Source: Marsupella aquatica (Eukaryota > Marchantiophyta). From it: a stretch of DNA of 64,000 bases. The translations under genes and the position numbers were made by a program. Position 1 is the stretch's first letter, and each line of letters starts with the position of its first letter. This document shows positions 9,920 to 21,553 of the stretch, in pieces. The notes under the pieces were generated by a model. It made no database searches, was not told the DNA's origin, and saw only the letters and a program-made list of their open reading frames with translations. The DNA is taken from NCBI GenBank assembly GCA_973895155.1, contig OZ316891.1:186001-250000 (forward strand), read 5' to 3'.

Positions 9920-11740
9920 TAGCTCCCTGCTTAATTGTGAAGCGTCCTTGCGAACATCATTATCGGCGTCATTGTCTTGATGGTGGTACTTCTTCACACG
10001 ATCGTAACTGACTCGCGTGGGGAGTAAATCGCCGACGTACGTTGCAAGTTTGAAAGATCCGTTAGGGTAGATCTGATTGACTAGGAAACACCCTAACCAA
10101 TGGGTATGCAGCTTCCCCAAAAATTGCATGTACCTACTATCGTACAACAGGACTAGATTTCCCGTCACGACGTTGATCTTCCGTAGTCTTTTGTCGTGCT
10201 GCTTCTTGGAAGCTGCCTGCTGCTTTACGGTGCATCGAGCTGCCAGTAGCCGTGCTTCTTCTAATGCTTCAATCTGATAAGCTATGTCCGAAAAACTTTT
10301 AGCTTTGAGTAAGCGATCCCGAATGCTTACCCATGGAGTGTGTATTTTGAACTCAACGGGCACCAACGAATGTTGGTCGAACATGAGAAAGTATGGGCTA
10401 TGACTCGTAGTAGTCTTGTAAGCTAGATTATACGAGTACACCGCCGCGTACAACTTATTATCCCAATCCGTTTTGTGCACGGCTATTGTCTTGTTGAGGA
10501 TCTTCCCAATGATACCGTTGGCTCTCTCTGTCAGCCTGTTGGCTTTAGGATGATACGGGGTAGTTTTGCGGTGTTTGACTAGGTAGCGCTCTGTAAGCCA
10601 TGCTACAGTGTCATTGAGGAAGTATGTTCCACGGTCGCTTACTAATTCCAAAGGAGGCCCAAACCGGGTGAAAATCTGTTCATATAAGAACCTGGCGCTG
10701 GTTGCAGCGTCGTCCTTCACTGTAGCCCGTGCTTCGACCCATTTAGTGGAGTAGTCGATGGCTAGCAGGATATACCGGCATCTGCATCTTTGGGTAACCG
10801 GAGTGAAAGGCCCAATATAATCAATGCCCCACTTCTTGAATGGTGCTAGCGGGAGCACAGAAGTGAGGGGTGGTTATGGGTTCTCCTCGGGGCACCAGCC
10901 CGTTGGCACAAATCGCATCCCTTGATAAAGCGTTGTACATCTCGATGCAACGTAGGCCACCAATACCCCGAATCCAGAATCTTTCAAGCTGTCGTGATAG
11001 CCGTGAAATGGCCTCCAGCTTCTTCTTCATGCAAGGCCCGCATAATGATGAGCGTCTCCTTGTACTCTAAGCAGCGTCGTAGCTTCCCATTAACTCCTTC
11101 CTTGTGTAGGTGACCCTGTGTCATAACGTATGGCCCGGCCTTCTGTAAAAACACAGAGGCGGCCTCCTGATTGATACCGTCGGGGATGTGGCCTGTTAAG
11201 AGGAAGGTGATTATTGATCCGTACCACGTAGGCGTTCCCGCCCCTATGTGGAATAACTCCTCATCCGGAAAAGTATCATTAATAGGCTGGTCGACAGGTA
11301 CACCGCCTAGTCTCGAAAAGAAGTCGGCGTTGAGGTGTGCTTTTCCTGGCCGAACCCAAACCTCGTAGTTGAATTCCTGGAGGAGTGGCACCCATCGGGC
11401 TATCCGTCCCGTGACATCTGCTTTGTTGACCATGTACTTCAAGCTATCATGGTTCGTGTGGAATATGACCTTATATCCAAGCAAATAGTGTCGGAATTTC
11501 TTACAGGATGCCTAGAGCTTCTCGATCAATGGGACAATAATTTTTTTCGGCTATGAATAGCTGACGGCTAGCAAAGTAGATGGGTGGTCACATCCGTCCT
11601 TATCAAGTTGACTGAGCACGGACCCGATACAGAACCCGGACACGTCAACATACACATGGAATTCCTTATTCCAGTCCGGGGTGACCATGATAGGTGCGGT
11701 GGTGAGTCATTTACGGAGTTCTTCGAAAGCAATCCGTCTC
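9887..11740 (-). pseudogene. Gypsy pol remnant: RNase H and integrase
   Basis: Minus-strand frames give the RNase H region (a decayed match to the FHVFVDVSGFC type near 11600-11740, then YKVIFHTNHDSLKYMVNKAD and a HLNADFFSR motif), a frameshifted HHCC zinc region near 10860-11030, and an integrase core at 9887-10858. The core contains GIDYIGPF, LVSDRGTYFLNDT (catalytic D), NRLTERANG (catalytic E) and a C-terminal GNLVLLYDSRYMQFLGKLHT. No chromodomain follows. Gag, protease and reverse transcriptase are missing, because the sequence runs from RNase H straight into LTR-type DNA at about 11750. Integrase would insert cDNA, but this copy is broken. The last codons (ELCDA...) overlap the LTR start. 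Confidence 0.85.
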
Positions 11741-11753
11741 CAAGGTAGGCTAT

Positions 11754-14399
11754 GTCACGTTGTCAGCCTAGACCTTAACCTGGGCTTTGGCTTAGACAGG
11801 CACATCCTTTGTCAAAATGAGGGTTCGGGCAGGGATGGAGGCACGGAATGCACCTAACTCACGTAAACTAGTGCTAAGTGCGCCTATGGTCATATACGGA
11901 TACCTCCTAGGTATGGTTTGTGTTCTGCCACCAGAACGTACCTCAGTCGATAGCAGTATCGACCCCGGCTTACGGACTTCTAAGCCTTCGTGTTGTCCGC
12001 CTTCAATCCGGATTCAATAATATGGGTACTCAACCCGGGCTTGCAACCACTTACTTGCAAGCTGCACCCATGCACGACCTGGGTAGTGCGTTTGGCCAAG
12101 CGTTGGCACCTATACACGAGATTCACACATATACACATGCACAAGCATACAATCTCAATTTACACAAAGGAAATAATGGGAAAGGATTTTACTACATAGG
12201 AGACATACGCGTACACTTAGTTGACCCGAAAGCTCTTGAATGAACAGGTCCAAGGCCAAGGGTGTACATTACAATGGAGCCCGGCTCCGCACTCGCCCAG
12301 CGAGCTTAGTCTTACGCCCTCCCCTTGGTACTCTTTCACTCCCAGAGGTTGGGACTCCCCGCACATACCGCGGATGTCCAACACTGAGACTAAAAACCCC
12401 CTGCCTCTACCGAGGGGTGCACTAAATACTAAGGGCCAAGGAACAGAGTGCCCTCATGCCCAAAGATTCGCTAGCTACGGTCCTAACTAAGCTGGCTGTC
12501 AGGCCGGAAAACGGCTTGTCTTATTAGAAGATTCTATTCTACGCAGGCTGGTCAGCATGGCAGTGTCGCTTTAACTAGGGCGGCACTGGCTGCTGCAGCC
12601 TAGTTTAGCTACTCCTGACTCAATTCTAATCCTACTCCGCCGCTAATGCCTGGTGCGCTTGCCAAACCGTCTGAGTGGGAGCAGCCATCCCGTTGTCTAC
12701 GGAGTCTGTCGTTGTCCGTTTTGAGAAGCTAGACTTGGTCTAGCAGAGATTCGTTCTCTCATTTCGCCGCGTCCGATCGCCCTTGGGTAGCCCAAAGATC
12801 ATCTTGAGCCGTTCCTCTATGAGGGACATATTCCTCCGCCGCAGCCGAGTATGCTAATGAGCATCGTCATAATTCTTGACAAACTCCGTCATGTCCTCCC
12901 CGTAGTACCTGCAGGTGTTCCAGGGGAGAGAGGCAAGGTGCTCGAATCCTTGAGTTTTCAGGTACACCGCATGTTTGGGGTGGAGGATGTTCTTATGCAC
13001 ATTTTCCCCCATGCGGTGCATTGTCACCTTGGCCGCGGCTATCGTGGCCATGGGTAAGCCAGATACAGCTGCGAGTTCCTTCCTCTTTCTTCCCCGCGAT
13101 TGGCTCGGGGAGGGTGACACCTCCCCATCCTCTCTATCAGGGATAGGTAGTGCCACCGCTGTTAGTATTGGGGCCGGGTGGCTACGGTCACCGTGTCTGC
13201 TGGAGCCACTTCTCGGGTCCGGGCCTGGGGAGGGGGCGATGTAGTGCCGGCTCCCTGAGTGCTTGCTCCTCTGGGCAGCTTGAGCAAGGGTGGGGTAGTC
13301 TCGTCGTCGTCGCTGAGGTCCATAGCGTTGACGACCAAGCATACTTGTACTGGCGGGGTGACCGGTGGTGGGGATCGGCTAGGCTGAGGCTGAGACTGAA
13401 GCTGAGCCTGAGCCTGAGCCTGTGCGGGTATAAGTATGGGGTCGACTGGGCCGGTACCGGTGGTTGATGGTTTGGTTCCTATGAAGTTTTGCAGGTGCCG
13501 GTGGAGGTTCTCTGAAGCAAGTGTAGACGGCCTTGTCGACCGGGTAGCGCTGAACTCACTATTGATGATAGCCTGGACCCGAGCGGGGATGTGGTCAAAG
13601 TGGTGTCGCTGCAAGTCAATCTTGCCCGGGATAGTGAAGACCGCATCCGGGAGCCAAAGCAATGCTTCCCAGAAACCGATATATTTGCCTCCGTCAAAGA
13701 AGTACCCTGATACCTATTTGGGTCGGTAAAGCTCGCTCTGGGACGGGTACTCAAAGTTAAGGAGATAGTGGTGGCGGCCTGCTAGGCGGATGGCTTTCTC
13801 GTATTTGCGTTCGATCTCGTATCAGTACGGGTTGGCGTGTTTCAATGAGTCGGCCAAGTGCCCTCCGATAGACAGGAACTGTGTCTAGAATTGTATGGCC
13901 GAACTGGAAAGGATCGTGTGCGACATTCAGAGGAGGTAGCAGGTTACTAAGGATAAGCGAGAGAGCTAGGGTCGAAGCTGGCGCGTGGACTGAAGAACTG
14001 GTGCACTGCAAAGGATCGACCGCCTTTTATACTCTAAGAGCTCGTCGATCGCCCAACGCCTCCTCGTCACTTATAGGCCGAGCCTTTCACGCTCATAGTG
14101 TACCGGCCACTTCGCCGGTCCGGGTCAGCTTGTGTCAGTGGCCGCCTCCCGGAGTTTGTTATACGGACCCGAGGGAGGGGGGAAAGGGGGCCCATTACAT
14201 GCTCGTAACCCGGGCGTGCGAATGGCGACCCATCACCAGCCCGAACATGAATTCCCCTTATAGTCAATGATTTCCTATTCATAATGACAACCTAAATACT
14301 GTCGTTATACTAATAATAACGGCCTAAGATACCCCTAACACGCGTGCTAAGCGCGGTTAGACTGAATCACTCATTACCCTCTGTACTGGCGGCATCACA
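11754..14399 (-). repeat. 5' LTR of gypsy element 2, internally deleted
   Basis: The right end (TGTGATGCC on the minus strand, complement of 14391-14399) and the part 12775-14399 match 8283-9919 of the partner LTR. The left kilobase (11754-12774) is non-coding, contains no clear gene and has the position of the terminal R/U5 part. At 12775 the aORF is cut at the codons for RMIFGLPKGD, so the C-terminal half of the ORF was deleted from this copy. The boundary at 11754 is approximate. Confidence 0.6.
12780..14011 (-). pseudogene. Second copy of the element-2 aORF, N-terminal half only
   Basis: The minus-strand frames 13757-14011, 13479-13754, 13162-13662 and 12854-13342 repeat the 8370-9530 series almost codon for codon, including LPDAVFTIPGKIDLQRHHF, the Gln-Ala repeat and MGENVHKNILHPKHAVYLKT. 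The copy ends inside the FGLP motif at the 12775 junction. Frameshifts at similar places in both copies suggest that the ORF was already damaged before or soon after insertion. Confidence 0.6.
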
Positions 14400-14839
14400 A
14401 ATAATAATTGGATCTGTTAGGTATAGAATGTCTCTTTAGTGTTCATTTGGCAAATCTATTGAATGACTTTGTATTATATGATTCTTGAATGACATGAATT
14501 TTTGTCCAATATTACCACTTAAATTTGTATAACTCCAAGTCATTGAATACATGACTTGAATGACATATAAAATGACTGATGTAATGGTCATTATGAACTC
14601 CTGTATTTGTGTCCAATATGACTCACCTCGAGTCATTAATGACATATCCTTAATGACATAAAAAATGACCCATAAAATGACCGATCTTATGGTCATTATA
14701 GACGTATGTAATTGTGTCCAATATGACTCCTTTCAAGTCATTCTAGACATGTCATTAATGACAAATGTGTGTCTTTACGTGTCTCTTCCCAATTCAACCA
14801 CGTGTCTCAATATGACTTGTCTATATGAGGCAGACAACT
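14400..14839. repeat. TGAC/GTCA-rich transposon scrap
   Basis: This non-coding, AT-rich stretch lies between the right LTR end of element 2 and the start of element-3 pol. TGAC or its complement GTCA occurs about twenty times, often as GTCATTAATGAC or GTCATTC...GAATGAC pairs, and TGTCCAATATGACTC occurs twice with further variants. The composition is like the subterminal end of the CACTA element at 45600-45920, where such repeats are expected to bind the element's own protein. No terminal inverted repeat was found, so the family is not certain. Confidence 0.5.
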
Positions 14840-15162
14840 TCTAAAAAGCAGCACAACAAGGACTACGGAAGATTGACATCACGACGGGGGATTTGGTGCT
14901 CCTGTACAACAGCCGGTACATGCAACTTCCAGGGAAGCTCCGTACTTGCTGGTTGGGACCTTTCCTGATCAATCAGATACACCCATACGGATCTATGGAA
15001 CTTGCGACGTACGCGGGCGATTTACTCTTCACACGAGTCAGTTATGATCGTGTGAAGAAGTACCATCATCAAGACAATACCGCCAATAGTGATGTTTGTG
15101 AGGACGCTTCACAGTTAGGCAGGGAGCTATGTGACACCACCAGCACGACTGCAAATGAGTAA
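14840..15162 (+). pseudogene. Integrase C-terminus of gypsy element 3
   Basis: The plus-strand sequence aligns with the end of element-2 pol in opposite orientation: AAAAAGCAGCACAAC..., then RKIDITTGDLVLLYNSRYMQ, LRTCWLGPFLINQIHPYGS, and YAGDLLFTRVSYDRVKKYHH through ELCDTTSTTANE and stop. Everything upstream of this point is missing. The LTR starts with TGTGACACC at 15130, so the pol stop again lies inside the LTR. This fixes the direction of element 3 as left to right. Confidence 0.75.
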
Positions 15163-15961
15163 TCCGGCCTAATCTGTGCTGAGCACACACGCTACGGACT
15201 TAGTTTTCCATAGTTATTAGCATAGTGACACTAAAATAGTTAGTATTCATGAATAGGACAAAATTAGTCAATAAAGAGCATTAACACTTGGGCTGGCACC
15301 TCACCATATGTCACGATTATGTCCAGTTTGGCCATTCGCTTTTGGCTTCAATTTCTGTCCATTGGTAATCATCTAGCAAAAATGCTTGCCAAATTCAACC
15401 CGCGCAGGTACAAAGCCCAAAGAGAGTACAAACGACTCATCCATTTGGCTGGGCACTCTCACTACAACAACGATCTCAACCTTCCCTTTGAGAGCAAATT
15501 CTATCGAGACAACAAGATCGCCAAATTCTTCTTCGATGGTTCAAAGTACCTCGGCTTTAGAGAAGCGCTCCTTCAACTTCCGGACAAGGTCTTCACAATC
15601 CCGGGCATGGTGCACTTGCAACATCATCACTTTGACCATATACCCGCCAAAGTTCAGTCCTTCCTTGACTATTGATGCGTAGTCCAAATACGGGCGAGTC
15701 ATCAATCCTAACATCACTCAACTTCCCCTCCGACCTTCTGAATCCTATGGTACTGCCTCCAGCTAAACCCGTAGCCGACTCATTGGCACCATCGCAACCA
15801 CCGCCTCGGCCTCATTCAAGCCGCTCTCCACCACCGGTTGCACCACCCGTTTGGGTACGATCCGTGGTGAATGCGGTGAACATCAGCTCAGAGGACAAGG
15901 AGGCTCATCCTCCTCTTCTCCGGAGACCACCAAGGGCACACCGACAAGGGCCGGGTAACAC
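15130..15961 (+). pseudogene. Element-3 LTR with N-terminal half of its aORF
   Basis: The LTR begins with TGTGACACC. From 15319 the frame encodes SLAIRFWLQFLSIGNHLAKM, NPRRYKAQREYKRLIHLAGH, KFFFDGSKYLGFREALLQLP and FTIPGMVHLQHHHFDHIPAK. It continues after a frame change at about 15670 into a Pro/Ser-rich linker that ends VNAVNISSEDKEAHPPLLRR. This is clearly the same protein as the element-2 aORF. It breaks at about 15961, and the homologous C-terminal half resumes 30 kb downstream at 46050. Confidence 0.65.
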
Positions 15962-15965
15962 ATAG

Positions 15966-15986
15966 TTTAGGGTTTAGGGTTTAGGG
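15966..15986 (+). repeat. Short interstitial telomere-type repeat
   Basis: Three consecutive TTTAGGG units lie exactly at the point where the element-3 aORF is interrupted. TTTAGGG is the usual plant telomere repeat. Position at a junction suggests end-joining with telomere-type filler or an element carrying this repeat at its end. Confidence 0.75.
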
Positions 15987-17135
15987 CAGCGGCACCAAAA
16001 AGAATATGTGGTAAGTGGAATCATACAAATGTATATACTTTTATCCTTAAATACCAAGATTCGGTCCCGTAAAGAATAAACAGCGCGATTTACCAAGGTT
16101 TTGTGATGTTCGAAATCTTCAAGCAATTTCTTTGCTATTTTTCCTTATATAATCCTGAAACGATTAGTATGTCACAAATGCTGAAATGCAATTCCTTAGG
16201 TTCGGCTTCTTCTCGATAGATTGAAAGGTTTTCTCTTCCTTCTAACTTCCTTATACACTTATTAGTGATCGGTTTTACGTCATGAAGGTTGGTACAATTC
16301 CCATTTCAACTAGATTTCAAAGGCACACCTTAGTTATCCATTCAAATCTATTTCCTACAACTAATTCAAACATCAAAACTTGAATACTTAAGTTTGATTC
16401 ATGAAATGTTTAAAATTCAATTGATGTGAGTGGTACAAGTCTTCTCCATTAAATTCTTTCTCCTAAGCCCAATTTGGCATGAGAAAAAGACCCACACTTG
16501 GTCCAAAATCAATGTTGAAGAAAAGACAATGAATCATGATCTTGGGAGTCCACTTGTAAGGCTCCCTCAAAAGGTTTAAGATGCCAAAAGGTTTAGAAGC
16601 CTAAAAACCTTTTCTCATCTAAACTTAGGGTCCTAAAAGGTAAAATAAGTCTAAGACTCTCTATATCTAATTCCTAAAGGTACACTAAACTATGTCCCTC
16701 TATATCCTACTCTATCTAACTCATGAAAAGGCTCAAGAGGTGAGAAAAGAGATAGAAAACGATTTAAGTAACATATGCCAAAAAACCTTGGAGAATCGGT
16801 TTGGGTTATTCTGAAGTTGGTCTTTTGGGACCAAACTGAAATTCTCCTTATAGCCCTTGGAAAGAGCTTTCCAACGCACCAAATATCTTGTCAAACCAAC
16901 ATTGGACCGATCCGCAATCGTCCGTCAAAGTTGCTGCTGAAAGTCTAAACCGATTTTCCAACTTCCAAAGCGATTCTTCTGCTTCCTCCCGAAGCGATTT
17001 CTTTCGGATTTCTTTGAAAGCGATTGTTTGTCTGAAGCGATTCTTCCTTCTAAACTCAAACTTCTTAGCTTTCTTCCATAACATTCCTTTGAGGCTTAAA
17101 ATGGATTAAGGGGTGATGGATAAACCTAAATAAGC
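15987..17135. other. Unidentified AT-rich insert, left flank of the CACTA element
   Basis: No convincing gene. Contains AAGCGATT-type short repeats at 16975-17045 and a minus-strand open frame (16848-17084) that is low in complexity and probably not coding. Together with 45954-46049 it is the DNA that split the element-3 aORF and then received the CACTA element. The family was not recognised. Confidence 0.4.
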
Positions 17136-17533
17136 CACTAGTAGAAATACCCCCTATTTTTTACCAAACCACTATTGACTACTGTGACAAGGTTATGGAA
17201 GTTTAGGGTGTTATCACTACATATGTCTTAAGTATCACTTCCACAAAGTTTCCACTCATTTGTTGCGACTCCTTTGCGATGTTGACTTTACCTACTCTTT
17301 TCAATCACTCATTCTTCAAGGTGCAAGGGACATTGTTCATGGTTCAAGGTTGTCCATGCACCTTTGAAGTTGGATGGGGGATACCACTTAATTACAACAT
17401 CCCATCATAAGGAAAATGGCAGGTCCACTATCTAAGCTGATTGTCTTAGTTTAGGGTTCTTATGTGAGTGAGTGCTACTCACCAATTGCCAAACATTCAA
17501 GCTTTTTATGTGAGAAAGCTTCAAATAGTAGAG

Positions 17534-17667
17534 GTACCCCCTTACATGAGCCCCTTACATGTCACTGGCTGAGTACCTTAGTACTCTCCACCGTTGTGCA
17601 GTACCCCCTTACATGAGCCCCTTACATGTCACTGGCTGAGAACCTTAGTACTCTCCACCCTTGTGCG
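17534..17667. repeat. 67-bp tandem duplication
   Basis: Two adjacent copies, each starting GTACCCCCTTACATGAGCCC (17534-17600 and 17601-17667), differ at only a few positions. Located in the left, non-coding part of the CACTA element. Confidence 0.85.
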
Positions 17668-17828
17668 CGGGAGCAAATGTAGGGTCTTCGTCCGCAAAGA
17701 GGGTTTACAAAGGGGAGGGGAGGTGGAGCGAATGAGGTGACTCATTGAGAGGGGCGATCGATAGTCGATCAATCAAGGAGGGAACGAAGGTTTATGGAGA
17801 AACAATGGGATTCTTAGTGTGCAGTGAG

Positions 17829-19590
17829 TCGGGCTCTCTGTGATTTCAGGGAGGAGGAAGGGTTTGACACCACACTTGAAGCGACCTGACCACATTCAAT
17901 CGGGTGCTGGGTGCGTTTGCGAGTGCTCCCTGAAGGCATTGCAGGGGCATTGCGGGAAATTTTAGGGTCAGACGCCAAGTTCGTGGTGCGGGGGTCCGTC
18001 TTCCTCCATTAGCTTTGTAAGTATTTACCTCTTTGCCTTGCATAGCATTGGGAGATGAGAGGAGAGGAAGTGCTTCTTGCTCTTGCGGTCGAAGACTCTC
18101 TGTGATTGAAGGGAGGAGGAAGGGTTTAGGGCCACACTTGAAGCGCAACGTGACCACATTCACCCAGGTGCTAAGTGCGTCCATCTTCCGCCATTTGCTT
18201 GTTGGGTTGTTCTTCGGTCAAGAGGAGAACGAGCTAGAACAAAAACGCGCTGCGACATTGGAGCGGGCGACATTGGAAGTGTCGGGTTTAGGGTGTCAAC
18301 TTGTTTTCAAGACCGCTGATCTCTGGTGTGGTGTTGGGTGCGGCTGGTGTTCAGGCAGAGGTGAGAGGTCCCGTGCGACGCACTGTGGTGCTTCATTGTG
18401 CTCTGTTTGTACTCTGTTTGTTCATCTTAACTCTGGAAAATTAATGACAGCAAAAACTATGGTTCATATATAGAAGGTTGTCCCTATTCAAGACCTCTCT
18501 TGCTGAATTCTCACCTCACTCTCTCTCGCCCTCTCTCTCGGTCTCGCTCTTCCATCGTGTCTCGCTCTTCCATTGTGTCCACTCTCTGTTGCAAATTTCT
18601 CTCTCTCGCGATCCTCAAGTACGTGTCATCATCTCTCCCTCTCTTATGCATGCCCATCACTATAGCAATCTCATGTCGGGGTCGGCGTTGAACTTGGATT
18701 TCACTATGGAAATGTAGATGGGATCACAGTATATTGTTGGCACTTTCATTCTGCTTCGGCTTGAATTGCTCTAATCTTATACACTAGTATTCTAGTGTGT
18801 AGAAGTGTTGTGCAGAACTAAGGTGGGGTGCGGGGGGTTTTTCTTTGCCTTTGTTGAGCTGTGATTTCAACTCAATGGTCCTCTCCTTAGTCGCTTAGTG
18901 CTTATTTGTGTCTTGCAACAACTTTTCAGACCTGCGCGCTTGCAATGCTTGTACTTTCAGAATCGCAGACTTTAGAGTATACTCTTGTACTGTCAATGAC
19001 TAAATTAGAAGTTATTACGCGCGCCTACATGCTTCACTTGTGTCTTTGGAGGCTTTCGGATTAGAGGTTGCACAAAGCATGGATGTCATAGCCCTAAACT
19101 TCAAATTTTCCTGCATGCAATTCTACCTCTACATTCATGTTTCGGCAACAGGAAGAACGCAAAGGGAGCAGGTCACTCTTCCATTGACTACTTTGCCACT
19201 GTATGTATTCAATGTACAGGACATTAGTCAAATGTGATACTCTATAATGTACTCCTCCACGAACAACTAATGAGCCACAGAACTGATGAGCCACACTCTG
19301 TCTGTGGCACTTGCAGATCATTTTTCCACCCGTTCGAGAGCTTTCTCTTTTGCCAAGCTAGGCACAAAGAAATCATTCCAGGGTTTTGTCAACTCCTGAG
19401 GTCTGTAATCACTCAGAGCCCTCTACATTGTCATTGCTTTGTCTTCACTGGTGGTCTCAGGGTCGAGCGTTTGTGCTGCTTATCCTCAAGTATGTACAAA
19501 AATCTCTCCCTCTCTTATGCATGCCCATCACTATAGCAATCTCAGGTCGGGGCCAGGGTCAAGCCAGGATTTCACTATGGAAGTGTAGAC
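17829..19590. repeat. Non-coding CACTA leader with two internal duplications
   Basis: A segment of about 85 bp at 17829-17911 (CTCTGTGATTTCAGGGAGGA...) recurs at 18094-18179, and a segment of about 105 bp at 18615-18715 (TCTCTCCCTCTCTTATGCAT...) recurs at 19500-19590. Both pairs are direct and imperfect. The intervening DNA has no supported gene. An open frame at 18033-18473 lies across a repeat copy and has no domain. This may be promoter or leader DNA of the transposon or a further captured sequence. Confidence 0.6.
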
Positions 19591-19998
19591 TGGATTTGGG
19601 TTATTTGATTGGATTTTATGTATGGGGTGTCGATTGTATTCTACTGGCCTTCTTGTTGTGCTGAGCAATGTCCTGCTGTGGACTTTTGAATTCTTCTACT
19701 GGTTCCCCTTATTTTCGTGGCCCCCAAAATTTATAAAAATGCATGTGTGAAAATGCTAGCCCAACAATTGCCCACCTTTAATGGCAGAAATCGTTCAATA
19801 ATTGCCTGTGTACAATCTCAGAGTCCTAAACTTAAAATTTCCTCCATACACACAACCCGTCTTGAATTTAGAACTTGAAATTACAGTTTCTCAAATCTTT
19901 GGTATTAATTCATAGTTTTAGTTTCTCATTCTTTGCATGCTTCACTACGTCACTGACTCTGGCCATATATTGTGTTGTTTTCTATCGGGGTAGAAGTC

Positions 19999-20713
19999 AT
20001 GGCTCGTCCAAAACGGTCAGCACACAGAGGCGGATCACAGGTGAGGCACAATTCCATGAGTAGACATCATCATTGGTCCAATGCACAAATTCATCAGAAA
20101 GCCGCTCATGTCTGTGCCATTTGTGACGATGGAGGTGACCTGGTCATGTGTGATGGCCCCTGCCTGAGACAATTCCATGTCAATTCCTGGTCCACTTATG
20201 CACCACAAAATGCATGCCCTGGGGTTGGGCTCTAGGGGGACCATCGGGGTGCTTGGACTTGCTTTGATTGTGCCACTAATATCAGCAAGTGTGCTCAATG
20301 TGGCACAAACGGCACTGTTGAGGGGGATCAACCAGAGCGGCGGAAATGTCCTGACAGGTTTTGTGTTCGTTTTTTTTGTTTGACATGCCTGCCCCATGCT
20401 TTGCCCACTACATATTTGTCCTGCTTGTGGGGAGCCTGATGATGACTACTGGATAGACATGGTCCATTGTCCCAGATGTCCCACAGCCTAGCACTATGAG
20501 TGTTTACTAGCCCTTCAGGCAGAAGGGTATGCATGTGACCGCCAAATTTATTCCCACTCTGCACACGGGGTTGATAGGTGGTTTTTGTATTGCCACCTCC
20601 ATACGATTGACCCTCATTTGCAGACCCCTGCGAGAGACCACTTGACTTGGCTATTGCTGGATGACACCTCCAGCGCCAGCAACAAAACAAGTGGATCAGC
20701 ACCAACAGGCTGA
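19999..20713 (+). pseudogene. Captured PHD-finger gene fragment (EDM2-like)
   Basis: An ATG at 19999 opens MARPKRSAHRGGSQ and leads into CAICDDGGDLVMCDGPCLRQ, a PHD-type zinc finger near 20110-20175. After a frameshift near 20220 the other frame shows CFDCATNISKCAQCGTNG and RKCPDRFCVRFFCLTC. A third cluster follows with CPACGEPDDDYWIDMVHCPR, and a TAG stop sits where a Tyr codon is expected near 20490. The order and spacing of Cys/His clusters resemble the PHD region of plant EDM2-type chromatin regulators. That family call is from memory of motif style and not from a search. The frameshift and stop mean this copy is not translated as a whole. It lies inside a CACTA element, a class known to capture host gene fragments. 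Confidence 0.6.
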
Positions 20714-21553
20714 GCTAAATGAATCCAACATTGCACATCTCACATTTTGGACTTTTTAATGAAGTGGGCACCTCACTGTGCTGTCAACCATAGCTCAGAC
20801 ACACCCCGCTACAGTGAGCTATCGATCGACTTTGTGACTGCATAGTAAATTTGGATCTTGCTTTTTCAGTTCAGCCATACATGGTTCTGTCCTTATACTT
20901 TCGTACACGATGACACCTCCAAAACTAACTAAGTTAACTTATTTTTTGAAGACTGATTAAGTTAATTGCAATTTCAAAGTTAGGGCCTGCACAAGGATGT
21001 CTGTGTTTTTTCCACTTTGAGTGAATCATGTGTATGGCAAGAGACCATAACCGTGAAAGACTAAAGATTCCAAGCAGACTGTTGCCTGGAGTAAAACAAC
21101 ATGCATGCATTGGAGTATGAAAATACATATATAGCTCAAATTATGTATTTGTTTCTGCTCTTAACAAAGGTCATCTTAAGTCGTGTGCCTGACCCATACA
21201 TTTGTACAATTATAGATGTGACAGGAAATTGGGCAGTTGAATGATATCATTCTCAGTCCCCACCACTGTCACGTAAGATACAGGTATTCAAATGTGAATT
21301 CAGGCTATATGCAGACAAGACAATATAAAGGGCCACATGTATGCTATGTGTATACTGAAGTAGGCTGTCGCTCTACTTTCATCAATGTAATTACATGAAC
21401 ACATGGTGAAAATAATTTGACTGAAGAGTATATGGTTTGTCCTATAACTCCGTGCTGGGATTTACTGCATGTATTGACTTTCGATCTTGTCATGTGTGCC
21501 ACAATCAGGGAGCTAGAGTGCACTTTGTGTCATCAGAGAGCATTGGGCTGAAG
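20714..21553. other. Non-coding stretch inside the CACTA element
   Basis: No supported gene. Near 21480-21553 a short open segment (SCHVCHNQGARVHFVSSES) after a CAATCAGG acceptor-like site could be an exon scrap. It is cut by the gypsy insertion at 21554 and continues, if at all, after 37026. Confidence 0.35.

Noticed and set aside
11754-12774. rRNA- or tRNA-like gene in the structured, GC-balanced stretch
   Set aside because: No conserved rRNA block or tRNA cloverleaf could be recognised. Position fits the terminal part of an LTR.
16848-17084. Minus-strand ORF of 78 codons
   Set aside because: The composition comes from repeated AAGCGATT units. No domain or homologue was seen.
18033-18473. 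Plus-strand ORF of 146 codons as a gene
   Set aside because: It runs across one of the direct repeats, has no domain and no coding-like composition.
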